From: Bacilli bacterium | Lineage (GTDB): Bacteria > Bacillota > Bacilli > Bacillales > Amphibacillaceae | Length of the DNA: 49,593 nt | Reading direction: 5' to 3' | NCBI GenBank assembly: GCA_012838505.1 | Contig: DUPD01000006.1 | Location: 1 to 49,593, forward strand | Shown here: piece by piece, positions 29,187 through 37,765 of the stretch | Position numbering within the stretch: the stretch's first letter is position 1 | Layout of the letters: every line of letters begins with the position of its first letter | Position numbers and translations under genes: made by a program | Notes under the pieces: model-generated | Told to the model about the DNA's origin: nothing | Database searches by the model: none | Seen by the model: the letters and a program-made list of their open reading frames with translations, nothing else

Positions 29187-29897
29187 TTAATTCATAATTG
29201 CTGTATCTAAAGCCACTTCAATCATTTCGTTAAATGTTGTTTGGCGTTCTTTTGCAGATGTTTCTTCACCAGTTAACACGTGATCAGAAACGGTCAAGAT
29301 CGCTAGTGCTTGGCGATTGAATTTTGCCGCTAAAGTATAAAGAGCGGTTGCTTCCATTTCCACGCCCAATACTTGATAGTCAGCTAATTTACCGAGTAGT
29401 TCTAATCCGTTATCTCGATAGAAGCTATCGCTTGTAAAGACGTTTCCTACGCGTAATTTAAGCTTCTTCTCAGTACCGACTTGGAAAGCATTTTTAAGTA
29501 AATTAAAATCAGCAAGTGGGGCAAAGTCAATGCCACCAAAGACCATCCGGTTAACTTGTGAATCTGTTGTCGCACCTTGGGCTAAAATAACATCGCGTAC
29601 CTTAACGTCTTTTTGAATCGCGCCACATGTACCGACGCGAATCAGTTTTTGAACATCATATTCTTGAATCAGTTCGTTGACATAAATAGAGATCGATGGA
29701 ATCCCCATACCCGTTCCTTGAACTGAAATACGTTCATTTTTATATGTCCCAGTGTAACCGAGCATGCCGCGCACTTCGTTATAGCAGGTCGGATTTTCTA
29801 GAAAATTCTCAGCAATGTACTTTGCGCGCAGTGGATCACCAGGTAATAAAATTTTATCAGCAATCTCACCCTGTTTTGCATCTATATGTGTGCTCAA
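29187..29897 (-). CDS. deoD: Purine-nucleoside phosphorylase, DeoD type
   Basis: The 236-residue enzyme is a hexameric-type purine nucleoside phosphorylase, splitting purine (deoxy)nucleosides with phosphate in salvage. Diagnostic blocks are [42 protein letters not shown] and the C-terminal [27 protein letters not shown]. Length is normal. It is monocistronic, between bioY and divergent ptsH. Confidence 0.96.
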   Translation of the reverse strand: MSTHIDAKQGEIADKILLPGDPLRAKYIAENFLENPTCYNEVRGMLGYTGTYKNERISVQGTGMGIPSISIYVNELIQEYDVQKLIRVGTCGAIQKDVKVRDVILAQGATTDSQVNRMVFGGIDFAPLADFNLLKNAFQVGTEKKLKLRVGNVFTSDSFYRDNGLELLGKLADYQVLGVEMEATALYTLAAKFNRQALAILTVSDHVLTGEETSAKERQTTFNEMIEVALDTAIMN

Positions 29898-30030
29898 TTG
29901 TTTGCCCCCAATCCAGTTTTATAATTCAAATTTATCACAATCTTTTCGTGATTACAAATTGATCGAAAATCATAAAAAAGAGATTCAATAAGATATTTTA
30001 ACTAAATGGTGCATTATCTTAACATTTTAG

Positions 30031-30059
30031 TTCATTCCATGCTAATATTAGTATATAAT
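30031..30059 (+). promoter_or_regulatory. Candidate promoter of ptsH
   Basis: TTCATT (30031-30036) and TATAAT (30054-30059) are spaced by 17 bp, about 72 nt before the start codon. The -35 is weak. Confidence 0.45.
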
Positions 30060-30130
30060 AGTTATAAGTAATCTATTTTTAAATTAAAGTAGATTGTTTA
30101 TAATGATGATCATAGTTGGGAGGAATAAGA

Positions 30131-30394
30131 ATGAAAGAGCAAACGTTTACAATTACAGATGATACAGGTATTCACGCACGTCCTGCGACGTTGTTAGTGA
30201 ATAAAGCGGGGCAGTATGAATCTGACGTCCAGATGCATTATAACGGAAAAACAGTAAACTTAAAATCAATTATGGGTGTCATGTCTTTAGGTGTACCTAA
30301 AGGAGCAGAAATTAGAGTAACTTGCGATGGTCCAGACGAAGATGAAGCAATCGAAGGCGTCGCAGCTGCTATTCGTGAACAACTAGGAGAATAA
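30131..30394 (+). CDS. ptsH: Phosphocarrier protein HPr
   Basis: The 87-residue HPr passes phosphate from enzyme I to PTS sugar permeases. Both sites are intact: His15 in GIHARPAT for PTS phosphorylation, and Ser46 in [12 protein letters not shown] for HPr kinase, which links it to CcpA catabolite control. The presence of His15 separates it from Crh. The ATG at 30131 follows GGGAGG; an earlier in-frame codon at 30116 is not needed. Unlike in B. subtilis, no ptsI follows: a terminator ends the transcript at once. Confidence 0.95.
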   Translation: MKEQTFTITDDTGIHARPATLLVNKAGQYESDVQMHYNGKTVNLKSIMGVMSLGVPKGAEIRVTCDGPDEDEAIEGVAAAIREQLGE

Positions 30395-30397
30395 TAA

Positions 30398-30440
30398 AAA
30401 AGAAAGATCTATCTCACGTGAATAGATCTTTCTTTTTTTG
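30398..30440 (+). terminator. Terminator of ptsH
   Basis: A 12-bp stem AGAAAGATCTAT/ATAGATCTTTCT is followed by a run of seven T. Confidence 0.92.
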
Positions 30441-30454
30441 CCTTTATGCTCGTT

Positions 30455-30480
30455 CGAGCGCAAATCGAAAATATCGAGCG
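30455..30480. repeat. Two copies of the ~20-bp intergenic repeat
   Basis: CGAGCGCAAATCGAAAATAT is followed after 20 bp by another CGAGCG. It is a variant (CGAGCG for CGCACG) of the array at 35050-35175, here between the ptsH and patB terminators. Confidence 0.55.
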
Positions 30481-30485
30481 TAACC

Positions 30486-30517
30486 CCCAAAAAACAAGGA
30501 TAAGCTGTTTTTATCCC
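30486..30517 (-). terminator. Terminator of patB
   Basis: On the minus strand GGATAA/TTATCC form a short stem followed by TTGTTTTTTGG. Confidence 0.6.
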
Positions 30518-30520
30518 AAT

Positions 30521-31687
30521 TTATGTTCTATTGAGTGCGGCAATGATTTTGTCAACGCCTTCTTTAACATAAGCTGTTGGACTTGCTATATTCAGGCGCA
30601 TAAAGCCACGGCCTTCCTCACCAAATGTTACGCCATTGTTCAGACCAACCTTTGCTTCTTCGGTCATGAATTTAACTAATTCGCCTTGTGTTAGATTCAT
30701 TTTTCGGCAGTCAAGCCAAATTAAATAGGTACCCTCTGGCTGAATGACATCAATTTTGTCACAATCAGCAAATGTAGTTTCAATAAGTTGATAGTTCTGC
30801 TTAAGTAATTGGATCAAGCCAGCTAGCCATTCATCCCCAAATTGATAAGCTGCTTCTAAGGCGGTAATCCCTAGTGTATTTAGCGAGTTAATCCCATACT
30901 TTGAAAGAGCAGCTGAAATTTCAGTGCGTAGTTTTTTGTCGGGTATAACAGCATATGAAACTTGTAGACCAGCTAAATTAAATGTTTTAGTTGGCGAAAA
31001 ACAAGAGATAATCTGTTCACTAATCGCTGAATCAAGTGATCCAGCCGGGATATGTTTAAATGGCTCATAAATGAGATCTGCATGGATTTCATCAGAAATG
31101 ATCAATACATCATATTTTTCGGCAAGTGCTAAAATTTTGTTTAATTCTTCTTCTGTCCAAACTCGCCCAACTGGATTGTGAGGACTACAAAAGAGCATCA
31201 CTTTGACACCTTGCTTGAATTTTTCTTCAAGATCTACAAAGTCAATCGTATAACGCCCATTTTGATAAATAAGCGGATTTGTTACTAATTCACGTTGATG
31301 ACTTTTTATAATCTGCTGAAATGGATGGTAAACCGGTGTCTGAATTAAAATTTTATCACCTGGATCGGTTTGGGTTAAAATTGTCATATGAATCGTTGGA
31401 ATCACACCTGGACTATAAAGTAACCAGTCAGGATCGATATCCCAATCATGTTGTTTAACGAGCCACTGTTGAACAGTTTTATTTAGTTGTTCATCGGTTA
31501 CGGTATAACCAAATATCCCGTGTTCAATGCGTTCCGTCAGTGCTTTCTTGATTGGATCAGCAATTTCCAGATCCATATCAGCCACCCACATTGGCTGGAT
31601 ATCTTCTGATCCAAACACGTTTTTGACAAGATCCCATTTCATTGAACGGGTTCCCTTTCTATTTGGGAAGCTTTCAAAATTATTCAT
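30521..31687 (-). CDS. patB: MalY/PatB family PLP-dependent cystathionine beta-lyase
   Basis: The 388-residue fold-type I PLP enzyme belongs to the MalY/PatB group. It shows WVADMDLEIADPI near the N-terminus, LFCSPHNPVGRVW, ISDEIHADLIY, and the PLP lysine in SPTKTFNLAG. B. subtilis PatB is a C-S lyase that cleaves cystathionine and cysteine conjugates to homocysteine or thiols plus pyruvate and ammonia. The same enzyme group sometimes acts as an aminotransferase, so the physiological substrate is open. It lies near yugI and pgi as in B. subtilis. Confidence 0.9.
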   Translation of the reverse strand: MNNFESFPNRKGTRSMKWDLVKNVFGSEDIQPMWVADMDLEIADPIKKALTERIEHGIFGYTVTDEQLNKTVQQWLVKQHDWDIDPDWLLYSPGVIPTIHMTILTQTDPGDKILIQTPVYHPFQQIIKSHQRELVTNPLIYQNGRYTIDFVDLEEKFKQGVKVMLFCSPHNPVGRVWTEEELNKILALAEKYDVLIISDEIHADLIYEPFKHIPAGSLDSAISEQIISCFSPTKTFNLAGLQVSYAVIPDKKLRTEISAALSKYGINSLNTLGITALEAAYQFGDEWLAGLIQLLKQNYQLIETTFADCDKIDVIQPEGTYLIWLDCRKMNLTQGELVKFMTEEAKVGLNNGVTFGEEGRGFMRLNIASPTAYVKEGVDKIIAALNRT

Positions 31688-31871
31688 CGTTTATTCAACT
31701 CCTCTGACATTTTTTTGATATTGGAGAGTATTATAACATATAAGTAATTTGAGGTGCATGATTTACTCAAGTTGGAGAGATATTAAATATACAGTCTAAG
31801 TAAAAATATTGTCGTTTATTTTTAATCTATGTTAGAATATATAATTGTGTATAAAATCATTCGGTAAATCC

Positions 31872-31890
31872 AGCGATCAACGCGATCGCT
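31872..31890 (+). other. Leader hairpin upstream of yugI
   Basis: AGCGATC pairs with GATCGCT around a 5-nt loop, about 20 nt before the AGGAG ribosome site. It may affect translation or mRNA stability. Confidence 0.4.
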
Positions 31891-31924
31891 ATTGATTTGT
31901 CAAACAAAAACAGGAGTTGTTATT

Positions 31925-32287
31925 ATGTCGGAAAAATTAACAGAAGGTCAAGTATTAACAGGAAAAGTAACAGGAGTACAACCATACGGAGCATTCGTTG
32001 CTTTAAATGATCAAGTTCAAGGACTTGTTCACATTTCTGAGCTAACCCACGGATTTGTCAAAGATATTAATGAGCATATCGCAGTTGGTGATGAAGTTAA
32101 TGTTAAAATTTTGTCGATTGATGAAGAGAAAAATAAATATTCTCTCTCAATTCGTGCAACGGAGGAAGCGCCAAAGCAACCTCAACAAAGAAAGCAAGCT
32201 GCACCTGCACAGCAAGATGAGCCAGGTTTTAATACGTTAAAAGATAAGCTTGGCGAATGGTTAAAGCAATCAGAACAAAATAAATAA
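31925..32287 (+). CDS. yugI: S1-domain RNA-binding protein (YugI, general stress protein 13)
   Basis: The 120-residue protein has one S1 RNA-binding domain (about residues 6-75; VLTGKVTGVQPYGAFVAL and VQGLVHISEL). A Gln/Ala-rich linker follows, then a short C-terminal helix ending in EWLKQSEQNK. YugI is a ribosome-associated general stress protein in B. subtilis. The ATG at 31925 follows CAGGAG with good spacing, and upstream codons in the same frame are non-coding leader. A hairpin precedes the ribosome site. Confidence 0.9.
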   Translation: MSEKLTEGQVLTGKVTGVQPYGAFVALNDQVQGLVHISELTHGFVKDINEHIAVGDEVNVKILSIDEEKNKYSLSIRATEEAPKQPQQRKQAAPAQQDEPGFNTLKDKLGEWLKQSEQNK

Positions 32288-32296
32288 TTGAAATGT

Positions 32297-32331
32297 CCAG
32301 GTCAGTATTGTTATACTGATCTGGTTTTTCT
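32297..32331 (+). terminator. Terminator of yugI
   Basis: CCAGGTCAGTAT pairs with ATACTGATCTGG (one G-U pair), followed by TTTTTC. Confidence 0.87.
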
Positions 32332-32486
32332 TTTGATCAGTTTGAGTTCAATTCAATTTTAACCGAGAACGAATTTTTTAATATTCGTAATTTTACAAAA
32401 TCGCGGATTCTTTTTGCTTTTCAGACTTGCTTTCAAGCCATTATTTAGGTATCTTTAGATTAGACTATTTTTATGGGGGTAATCAG

Positions 32487-33833
32487 ATGACACATATCCG
32501 TTTTGAATATGAAAAAGCATTGCCATTTTTTGGTGAACATGAATTAGATTATTTGAAAGAGCCTGTTAAATTAGCGCATGAGATGGTACATAATAAGACA
32601 GGTGCTGGGAGTGACTTTTTAGGTTGGGTCGACTTACCAGAGAATTACGACAAAGAGGAATTTGCTCGAATTAAAAAAGCTGCTGAAAAAATTAAGTCAG
32701 ATTCTGATGTTTTATTAGTGATTGGGATTGGTGGTTCTTATTTAGGTGCACGTGCAGCAATTGATATGTTAAATCATTCATTCTACAATGCACTGTCACA
32801 GGACAAACGTAAAACACCACAAATTATTTTTGTCGGTAATAGCATTAGTTCAACTTATACAAAAGACGTTTTTGATCTATTAGAAGGTAAAGATGTTTCA
32901 ATTAATGTGATTTCAAAAAGTGGAACAACGACGGAACCTGCGATTGCATTCCGAATTTTCCGTAAGTACCTTGAAGAAAAGTATGGTGCTGAAGAAGCGA
33001 AGGGGCGAATTTTTGCAACGACTGACCGTGAAAAAGGTGCTTTAAAGACACTTGCAGATGAGCAAGGTTATGAAAGCTTTGTCATCCCTGATGATGTTGG
33101 TGGGCGTTACTCTGTGTTAACAGCTGTTGGTTTACTGCCAATCGCAGCAACTGGGGTTGACATAGATGCAATTATGGCTGGTGCACAAAAGGCACAAGCT
33201 GAATTAGCTTCACCTAATCTTGAAGAAAACCCTGCATATCAGTATGCAGCAATTCGAAACGTCCTTTATAACAAAGGGAAAACAATTGAAATGTTGATCA
33301 ACTATGAGCCTGCATTGCAATATTTCTCTGAGTGGTGGAAGCAATTGTTTGGTGAAAGTGAAGGAAAAGATTTCAAAGGTATTTTCCCATCTTCAGCTAA
33401 CTTCTCAACAGATTTGCACTCATTGGGACAATATGTTCAAGAAGGTCGTCGTGATCTATTTGAAACGGTTTTACATGTTGAAAAACCACGCCATGATTTG
33501 ACGCTTGAAGAAGAAGCACAAGACCTAGATGGATTAAACTATCTTGCTGGTCAAACGATCGATTTTGTCAATGAAAAAGCATATCAAGGAACGATGCTTG
33601 CTCATACAGACGGTCAAGTGCCGAATTTAATTATTCACTTACCAGAATTAGATGCTTATACATTTGGTTACATCGTTTATTTCTTTGAAAAAGCATGTGC
33701 GATTAGTGGCTACCTACTTGGGGTTAATCCATTTGATCAGCCGGGTGTTGAAGCATATAAGAAGAATATGTTTGCTTTACTTGGCAAGCCAGGTTTTGAA
33801 AAAGAAAAAGCAGAATTAGAAAAACGTCTATAA
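32487..33833 (+). CDS. pgi: Glucose-6-phosphate isomerase
   Basis: The 448-residue enzyme interconverts glucose 6-phosphate and fructose 6-phosphate in glycolysis. The short Firmicute-type Pgi motifs are present: [43 protein letters not shown] and the C-terminal [22 protein letters not shown]. The start at 32487 lies behind GGGGG and gives [12 protein letters not shown], the usual beginning. Upstream in-frame codons to 32427 are leader. A terminator follows. Confidence 0.97.
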   Translation: MTHIRFEYEKALPFFGEHELDYLKEPVKLAHEMVHNKTGAGSDFLGWVDLPENYDKEEFARIKKAAEKIKSDSDVLLVIGIGGSYLGARAAIDMLNHSFYNALSQDKRKTPQIIFVGNSISSTYTKDVFDLLEGKDVSINVISKSGTTTEPAIAFRIFRKYLEEKYGAEEAKGRIFATTDREKGALKTLADEQGYESFVIPDDVGGRYSVLTAVGLLPIAATGVDIDAIMAGAQKAQAELASPNLEENPAYQYAAIRNVLYNKGKTIEMLINYEPALQYFSEWWKQLFGESEGKDFKGIFPSSANFSTDLHSLGQYVQEGRRDLFETVLHVEKPRHDLTLEEEAQDLDGLNYLAGQTIDFVNEKAYQGTMLAHTDGQVPNLIIHLPELDAYTFGYIVYFFEKACAISGYLLGVNPFDQPGVEAYKKNMFALLGKPGFEKEKAELEKRL

Positions 33834-33842
33834 TCATTTGTG

Positions 33843-33882
33843 AAAAACTCACCTGCGACTTTGGGCGCTCGTGAGTTTTTTT
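33843..33882 (+). terminator. Terminator of pgi
   Basis: AAAAACTCAC pairs with GTGAGTTTTT over an 18-nt loop, followed by more T. Confidence 0.85.
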
Positions 33883-33948
33883 CTGTTCACCATACATTTG
33901 TTAGCGAAGTTTTGGTATGATGTCAATAGTTGAAAAGGAGGCACAATA

Positions 33949-35007
33949 ATGACGTTAGAAAATCAAAGTTTTTTATTAGAATTACTCAATACACCATCTC
34001 CATCAAGTATGGAAGTTGAGATTCAAAAGAAATGGATCAACTATGTGAAAGGTTTTGCTGATGAAATTTTAACAGATCATGCTGGTAATGCGATTGGTGT
34101 TTTAAATAAAGACGCGGATTTCAAAATTCTACTTGCAGGTCATATTGATGAAATTGCGTTAGTCGTTAATCGGATTGATGAAGCTGGGTTTATTTATTTT
34201 GATGAAGTCGGCCGAGTCAATCAGAAAGCAGCAATCGGGATGAAGGTTCGGATTCAAGGTTATGGTCAAGAGCTGATCGGTGTGATCGGTGTCAATGCTC
34301 AACATCTTGGTGGGATTAAAGGTGATTTTGATTTAACCGATTTATTTATTGATGTTGGGGCTAAATCGAGAGCTGAAGTAGAAAAATTCGTCCAAATTGG
34401 TGATTTAATTGTTTATGATCGCAAACCGGAAATTTTAATGGATCGCTATATTTCGGGACGTGGGCTCGATAATCGAACAGGTGCTTTTATCGTTGCGGAA
34501 GTTTTACGAAAACTAGCTGATCGTGATTTGAATGTCGGTGTTTATGCGGCTAGCACCGTTAATGAGGAAACGAATATGGGTGGTGCCTATTTTGCAGCAG
34601 CTGGAATTGAGCCGACGATGGCATTAGCCTGTGATGTGACATTTGCAACCGATCATCCGAAAGTGAACCGTGAAAAGTATGGGAGCGTGAAATTAGCAGG
34701 TGGGCCAGTGATTGCAAAAGGTGCACCGATCAACCGCAAGATTAACCAGTGGTTAGAAAGAACTGCCGAGAAGCTTGATATGGCAATCCAATATGAGCTA
34801 ACACCGCGCCATACGGGAACAGATGCAGACCGGATGCGATTAACGGGTAAAGGAGTGCCAGTAGCATTAGTTTCCCTGCCATTACGTTATATGCATTCAC
34901 CAGTTGAAACAGTTAGCATCCAAGATATTGAAGAGGAAATTGATTTGTTAGTTGAATTTATCGCTGATTTAACAGGGAAAGAAAATTTAAATCCATTAGA
35001 GGATTGA
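33949..35007 (+). CDS. ytoP: M42-family metal-dependent aminopeptidase (YtoP-like)
   Basis: The 352-residue cytoplasmic peptidase of the M42 (glutamyl aminopeptidase/endoglucanase M) family removes N-terminal residues from peptides using two metals. Metal-site motifs are visible: LLAGHIDEIAL with His65 and Asp67, GRGLDNRTGAF, STVNEETNMGG and CDVTFATDHP. GGAGG precedes the ATG. It is a single gene and begins the stretch with homologues from the B. subtilis ytk-yto region. The downstream 35-kb region holds a tandem repeat, then ribU. Confidence 0.92.
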   Translation: MTLENQSFLLELLNTPSPSSMEVEIQKKWINYVKGFADEILTDHAGNAIGVLNKDADFKILLAGHIDEIALVVNRIDEAGFIYFDEVGRVNQKAAIGMKVRIQGYGQELIGVIGVNAQHLGGIKGDFDLTDLFIDVGAKSRAEVEKFVQIGDLIVYDRKPEILMDRYISGRGLDNRTGAFIVAEVLRKLADRDLNVGVYAASTVNEETNMGGAYFAAAGIEPTMALACDVTFATDHPKVNREKYGSVKLAGGPVIAKGAPINRKINQWLERTAEKLDMAIQYELTPRHTGTDADRMRLTGKGVPVALVSLPLRYMHSPVETVSIQDIEEEIDLLVEFIADLTGKENLNPLED

Positions 35008-35049
35008 TGGGCGAGATGTAGAGGAGTTATTCTCTGCATCTTTTTTTCG

Positions 35050-35175
35050 TTTGCGTGCGTTCGCACGTATCGACTGTGCGTTCGCACGCAAATCGAAAAT
35101 ATCGCACGCAAACGTAATATTTCGCACGCAAACGAGATAATATCGCACGCAAACGTAATATTTCGCACACAAACC
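35050..35175. repeat. Intergenic tandem repeat, about 20-21 bp per unit
   Basis: Six copies of a CGCACGCAAA-type core begin at 35062, 35083, 35103, 35123, 35144 and 35164, with AT-rich spacers such as CGTAATATTT between them. A palindromic TGCGTGCGTTCGCACG lies at the left end. Periods of 20-21 bp equal two helical turns. A shorter variant with CGAGCG occurs at 30455. The 560-bp gap between ytoP and ribU consists of this array, a promoter, the FMN riboswitch and its terminator. Confidence 0.85.
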
Positions 35176-35228
35176 ATAAAACCGAAAAGGTATAAAGGGA
35201 ATTTTCCGAAAAATATGGGCGTATACCT

Positions 35229-35256
35229 TTACAAATTCCTAGTTATCTACTATATT
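35229..35256 (+). promoter_or_regulatory. Candidate promoter of the FMN riboswitch-ribU unit
   Basis: TTTACA (35229-35234) and TATATT (35251-35256) are spaced by 16 bp and end about 25 nt before the riboswitch. Confidence 0.5.
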
Positions 35257-35280
35257 ATAATTAAATAAATATCGATTGAA

Positions 35281-35410
35281 TCTTCGGGGCAGGGTGTAAT
35301 TCCCGACCGACGGTAAGCAACATTCGTGTTGTAAGTCCGTGACCCACTTTTTTAGTGGTTGATCTGGTGCGATTCCAGAACCGACAGTTAAAGTCTGGAT
35401 GGGAGAAGAT
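35281..35410 (+). promoter_or_regulatory. FMN riboswitch (RFN element)
   Basis: The RFN core is clear: TCTTCGGGGCAGGGTG, then ATTCCCGACCGACGGT, AAGTCCGTGACCC, TGGTGCGATTCCAGAACCG and ACAGTTAAAGTCTGGATGGGAGAAGA. With FMN bound the downstream terminator should form and shut off ribU, matching riboflavin uptake to demand. Confidence 0.96.
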
Positions 35411-35454
35411 TAAGAGTGATTTGGCGTATCCATTTATTTCTTGACACCTATTTA

Positions 35455-35486
35455 TCCTAAAGCCCTTATCTGCTTTAGGATTTTTT
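35455..35486 (+). terminator. Riboswitch-linked terminator before ribU
   Basis: TCCTAAAGC pairs with GCTTTAGGA, followed by six T; it lies 45 nt downstream of the RFN element. Confidence 0.9.
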
Positions 35487-35567
35487 ATTTGGTCAAGAAA
35501 ATTACTCTCCCTTCATCAAAGTATAGATTTTAATCGATATTTAAAGAGATGAAGGAGGATGTTGATT

Positions 35568-36146
35568 ATGAAAAATCAATCATCAAAATTGTTAAAATTA
35601 ATTATTTTGTCACTGTTTGGAACGATTTCAATGGTGTTATTATTTTTAAATTTCCCATTGCCGTTTCTACCACCTTATTTAAAAATTGATTTTGGTGAGG
35701 TACCGACACTGTTAGCTGCTTTAATTTTCACACCGATGGCAGGGGTGATTGTCCAGATAATTAAAAACTTACTTTATTTATTGTTTACTGGCGCAGCTGA
35801 TCCAGTCGGTGTTTTTGCAAATTTTGTTGCTGGGATTACGTTTGTGATTCCAATTGCGATGATTTATCACAAATTTAAAGGTAAAAAGAGTCTCGTTTCT
35901 GGCTTGATGGCTGGTACGGTGATTATGACGATCGCGATGGGCCTAGTCAATTACTTTGTCCTTTTACCAATCTACAGCACGATTATGGGTTGGGGCGATA
36001 TGTCGAGTGGTGTTATGCTAAGCACAATTATGGTTGGGGTTGTACCATTTAACTTAATTAAAGGTGTGATGATGTCATTATTATTTGTGCCTCTTTTCGT
36101 TAAACTAAAACCATGGATTAAACAAAAACAGGCAAACTTTAATTAA
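35568..36146 (+). CDS. ribU: Riboflavin ECF transporter S component RibU
   Basis: The 192-residue membrane protein has about six helices and is the riboflavin-binding S component of an ECF importer. Family features are the N-terminal basic stretch and the FPLPFLPPYLKIDFGEVPTLL segment, and the GVFANFVAGITFV loop. The ECF ATPases and EcfT are not in this window and are shared elsewhere. The start is ATG 35568, since GAAGGAGGA sits just before it and inside a longer alternative at 35559. The FMN riboswitch fixes the vitamin as riboflavin/FMN. Confidence 0.95.
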   Translation: MKNQSSKLLKLIILSLFGTISMVLLFLNFPLPFLPPYLKIDFGEVPTLLAALIFTPMAGVIVQIIKNLLYLLFTGAADPVGVFANFVAGITFVIPIAMIYHKFKGKKSLVSGLMAGTVIMTIAMGLVNYFVLLPIYSTIMGWGDMSSGVMLSTIMVGVVPFNLIKGVMMSLLFVPLFVKLKPWIKQKQANFN

Positions 36147-36155
36147 ATCATTTTT

Positions 36156-36196
36156 GAAAGAGCCAGATGATTGAGATCATCTTTGGCTCTTTCTTT
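36156..36196 (+). terminator. Terminator of ribU
   Basis: AAAGAGCCAGATGAT pairs with ATCATCTTTGGCTCTTT with a small bulge, followed by CTTT. Confidence 0.82.
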
Positions 36197-36271
36197 ATGA
36201 AAAAATAGTTTGATTACATAAGCAAATAATTATATACTTATATCCAAATAGATGAGAAAGGGGAATTCCAA

Positions 36272-36616
36272 ATGATTCAAACAACGATTGAAATGGAAAA
36301 AGCAGCACTAATCTTAAAATTACTTGGTGATAAAACAAGGCTAACGATGATGAAGTTGATTGAAAATCACGCTTGTTGTGTGTGTGAATTTGTTGAGATC
36401 TTCAAGATGAGTCAGCCGTCAATTAGCCAACATTTAAGGAAATTAAAAGATTTAGGCCTAGTTGAAGAAGAAAGAAATAGTCAATGGACATTTTACTCTG
36501 TCGATAAATCAAGTGAGTATTATCCATTTATTAAAACAATTCTTGATCAATTACCTAATCAAGATGAGAAAATAAGAGAGCTCGAAGAAAATGGGACACG
36601 AATTGAATGTTGTTAG
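36272..36616 (+). CDS. arsR: ArsR-type metalloregulator
   Basis: The 114-residue winged-helix repressor belongs to the ArsR/SmtB family. The metal site in helix alpha3 is seen as CCVCEF (Cys35, Cys36, Cys38), the usual arsenic-sensing cysteines, ahead of the DNA-reading helix MSQPSISQHLRKLKDLGLV. A further Cys pair ends the protein. It should bind the DNA before the operon and let go when arsenite or antimonite binds. AAAGGGG precedes the ATG. It leads the arsR-acr3-reductase operon. Confidence 0.92.
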   Translation: MIQTTIEMEKAALILKLLGDKTRLTMMKLIENHACCVCEFVEIFKMSQPSISQHLRKLKDLGLVEEERNSQWTFYSVDKSSEYYPFIKTILDQLPNQDEKIRELEENGTRIECC

Positions 36617-36652
36617 TGCCCATTTATCTGATAACAAAAAAGAGGTGCGAAG

Positions 36653-37702
36653 ATGGCAGATAAACAAACGTCAGAAATTAGTTTTTTTCATAAATTTTTA
36701 ACGGTCTGGGTGATCGCTTGTATGGGAGTAGGTATTTTAATTGGCAAGTACTTCTCTGTGATCCCAGAGTTTTTAGGGAAATTTGAGTATGCAAGTATTT
36801 CAATCCCGACAGCAATCTTGATTTGGATTATGATTTATCCGATGATGATGAAGGTTGATTTTCAAAGTATTAAAAATGTTGGTAAAAATCCAAAAGGTCT
36901 TTATTTGACTTGGATCATAAATTGGTTGATTAAGCCATTTACAATGTTTGCAATTTCAAGTTTCTTTTTATTTGTTGTATTTAAGCAACTGATTCCAGTT
37001 GACATTGCTGATGGCTATTTAGCTGGGGCTGTTTTACTTGGAGCTGCTCCTTGTACAGCGATGGTTTTTGTTTGGAGCCATTTAACAAAAGGAAATCCAG
37101 CGTATACGGTCATTCAAGTTGCAACGAATAACTTGATTATCCTGATTGCATTTATTCCGATTGTGAAATTATTGCTCGGTGTAAGTGATGTGACTGTGCC
37201 TTGGGACACACTGATCCTATCTGTCGTCCTGTTTGTAGCAATTCCGTTAGCGGGTGGTATTTTAACGAGAGTGTTCGTCACAAAGCGAAAAGGACCTCAT
37301 TATTTTGAAAATGAATTTTTGCCAAAATTTGATGGGATTACAATTGCAGGCTTACTACTCATGTTAGTGCTTTTATTCTCATTTCAAGGTGATGTGATTT
37401 TAAATAACCCATTGCATATTCTGTTGATTGCAGTGCCGTTATCCATTCAAACATTTCTAATTTTCACGATTGCCTATTTCGCAGCTAAGTTAATGAAATT
37501 ACCTTTTGATATCGCTGCACCTGCAAGTATGATCGGTGCATCTAACTTCTTTGAATTATCGGTTGCGGTCGCAATTGCGTTATTTGGTATGCAGTCTCCA
37601 GCCGCTTTAGCAACGACTGTCGGTGTCTTAACTGAAGTTCCGCTCATGCTCCTATTAGTAAGAATCGCAAATCAAACGAAACACTGGTTTCCAAAGGCAT
37701 AG
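36653..37702 (+). CDS. arsB: ACR3-type arsenite efflux transporter
   Basis: The 349-residue inner-membrane protein of the BASS superfamily has ten predicted helices and exports arsenite. The family cysteine is in LGAAPCTAMVFVWSHL, and a second conserved block GASNFFELSVAVAIALFG is present. It is the Acr3 type, not the ArsB permease of E. coli, though often named arsB in databases. It follows arsR by 36 nt with AAGAGGTG before the start. Confidence 0.94.
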   Translation: MADKQTSEISFFHKFLTVWVIACMGVGILIGKYFSVIPEFLGKFEYASISIPTAILIWIMIYPMMMKVDFQSIKNVGKNPKGLYLTWIINWLIKPFTMFAISSFFLFVVFKQLIPVDIADGYLAGAVLLGAAPCTAMVFVWSHLTKGNPAYTVIQVATNNLIILIAFIPIVKLLLGVSDVTVPWDTLILSVVLFVAIPLAGGILTRVFVTKRKGPHYFENEFLPKFDGITIAGLLLMLVLLFSFQGDVILNNPLHILLIAVPLSIQTFLIFTIAYFAAKLMKLPFDIAAPASMIGASNFFELSVAVAIALFGMQSPAALATTVGVLTEVPLMLLLVRIANQTKHWFPKA

Positions 37703-37765
37703 TTAAAACGTTTTAAGTTAGTTTATTTTTCACTAAATTAAGCTCAAACAAGTGGAGGCGTAGAG

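Noticed and set aside
35050-35175. CRISPR array
   Set aside because: The unit is only 20-21 bp including the interval, there are no unique 30-nt spacers and no cas genes; it is a simple tandem repeat.
34887-35177. Minus-strand reading frame of 96 codons over the tandem repeat
   Set aside because: It is produced by the repeat period being near a multiple of three and by overlap with the end of ytoP; no ribosome site and low-complexity product.
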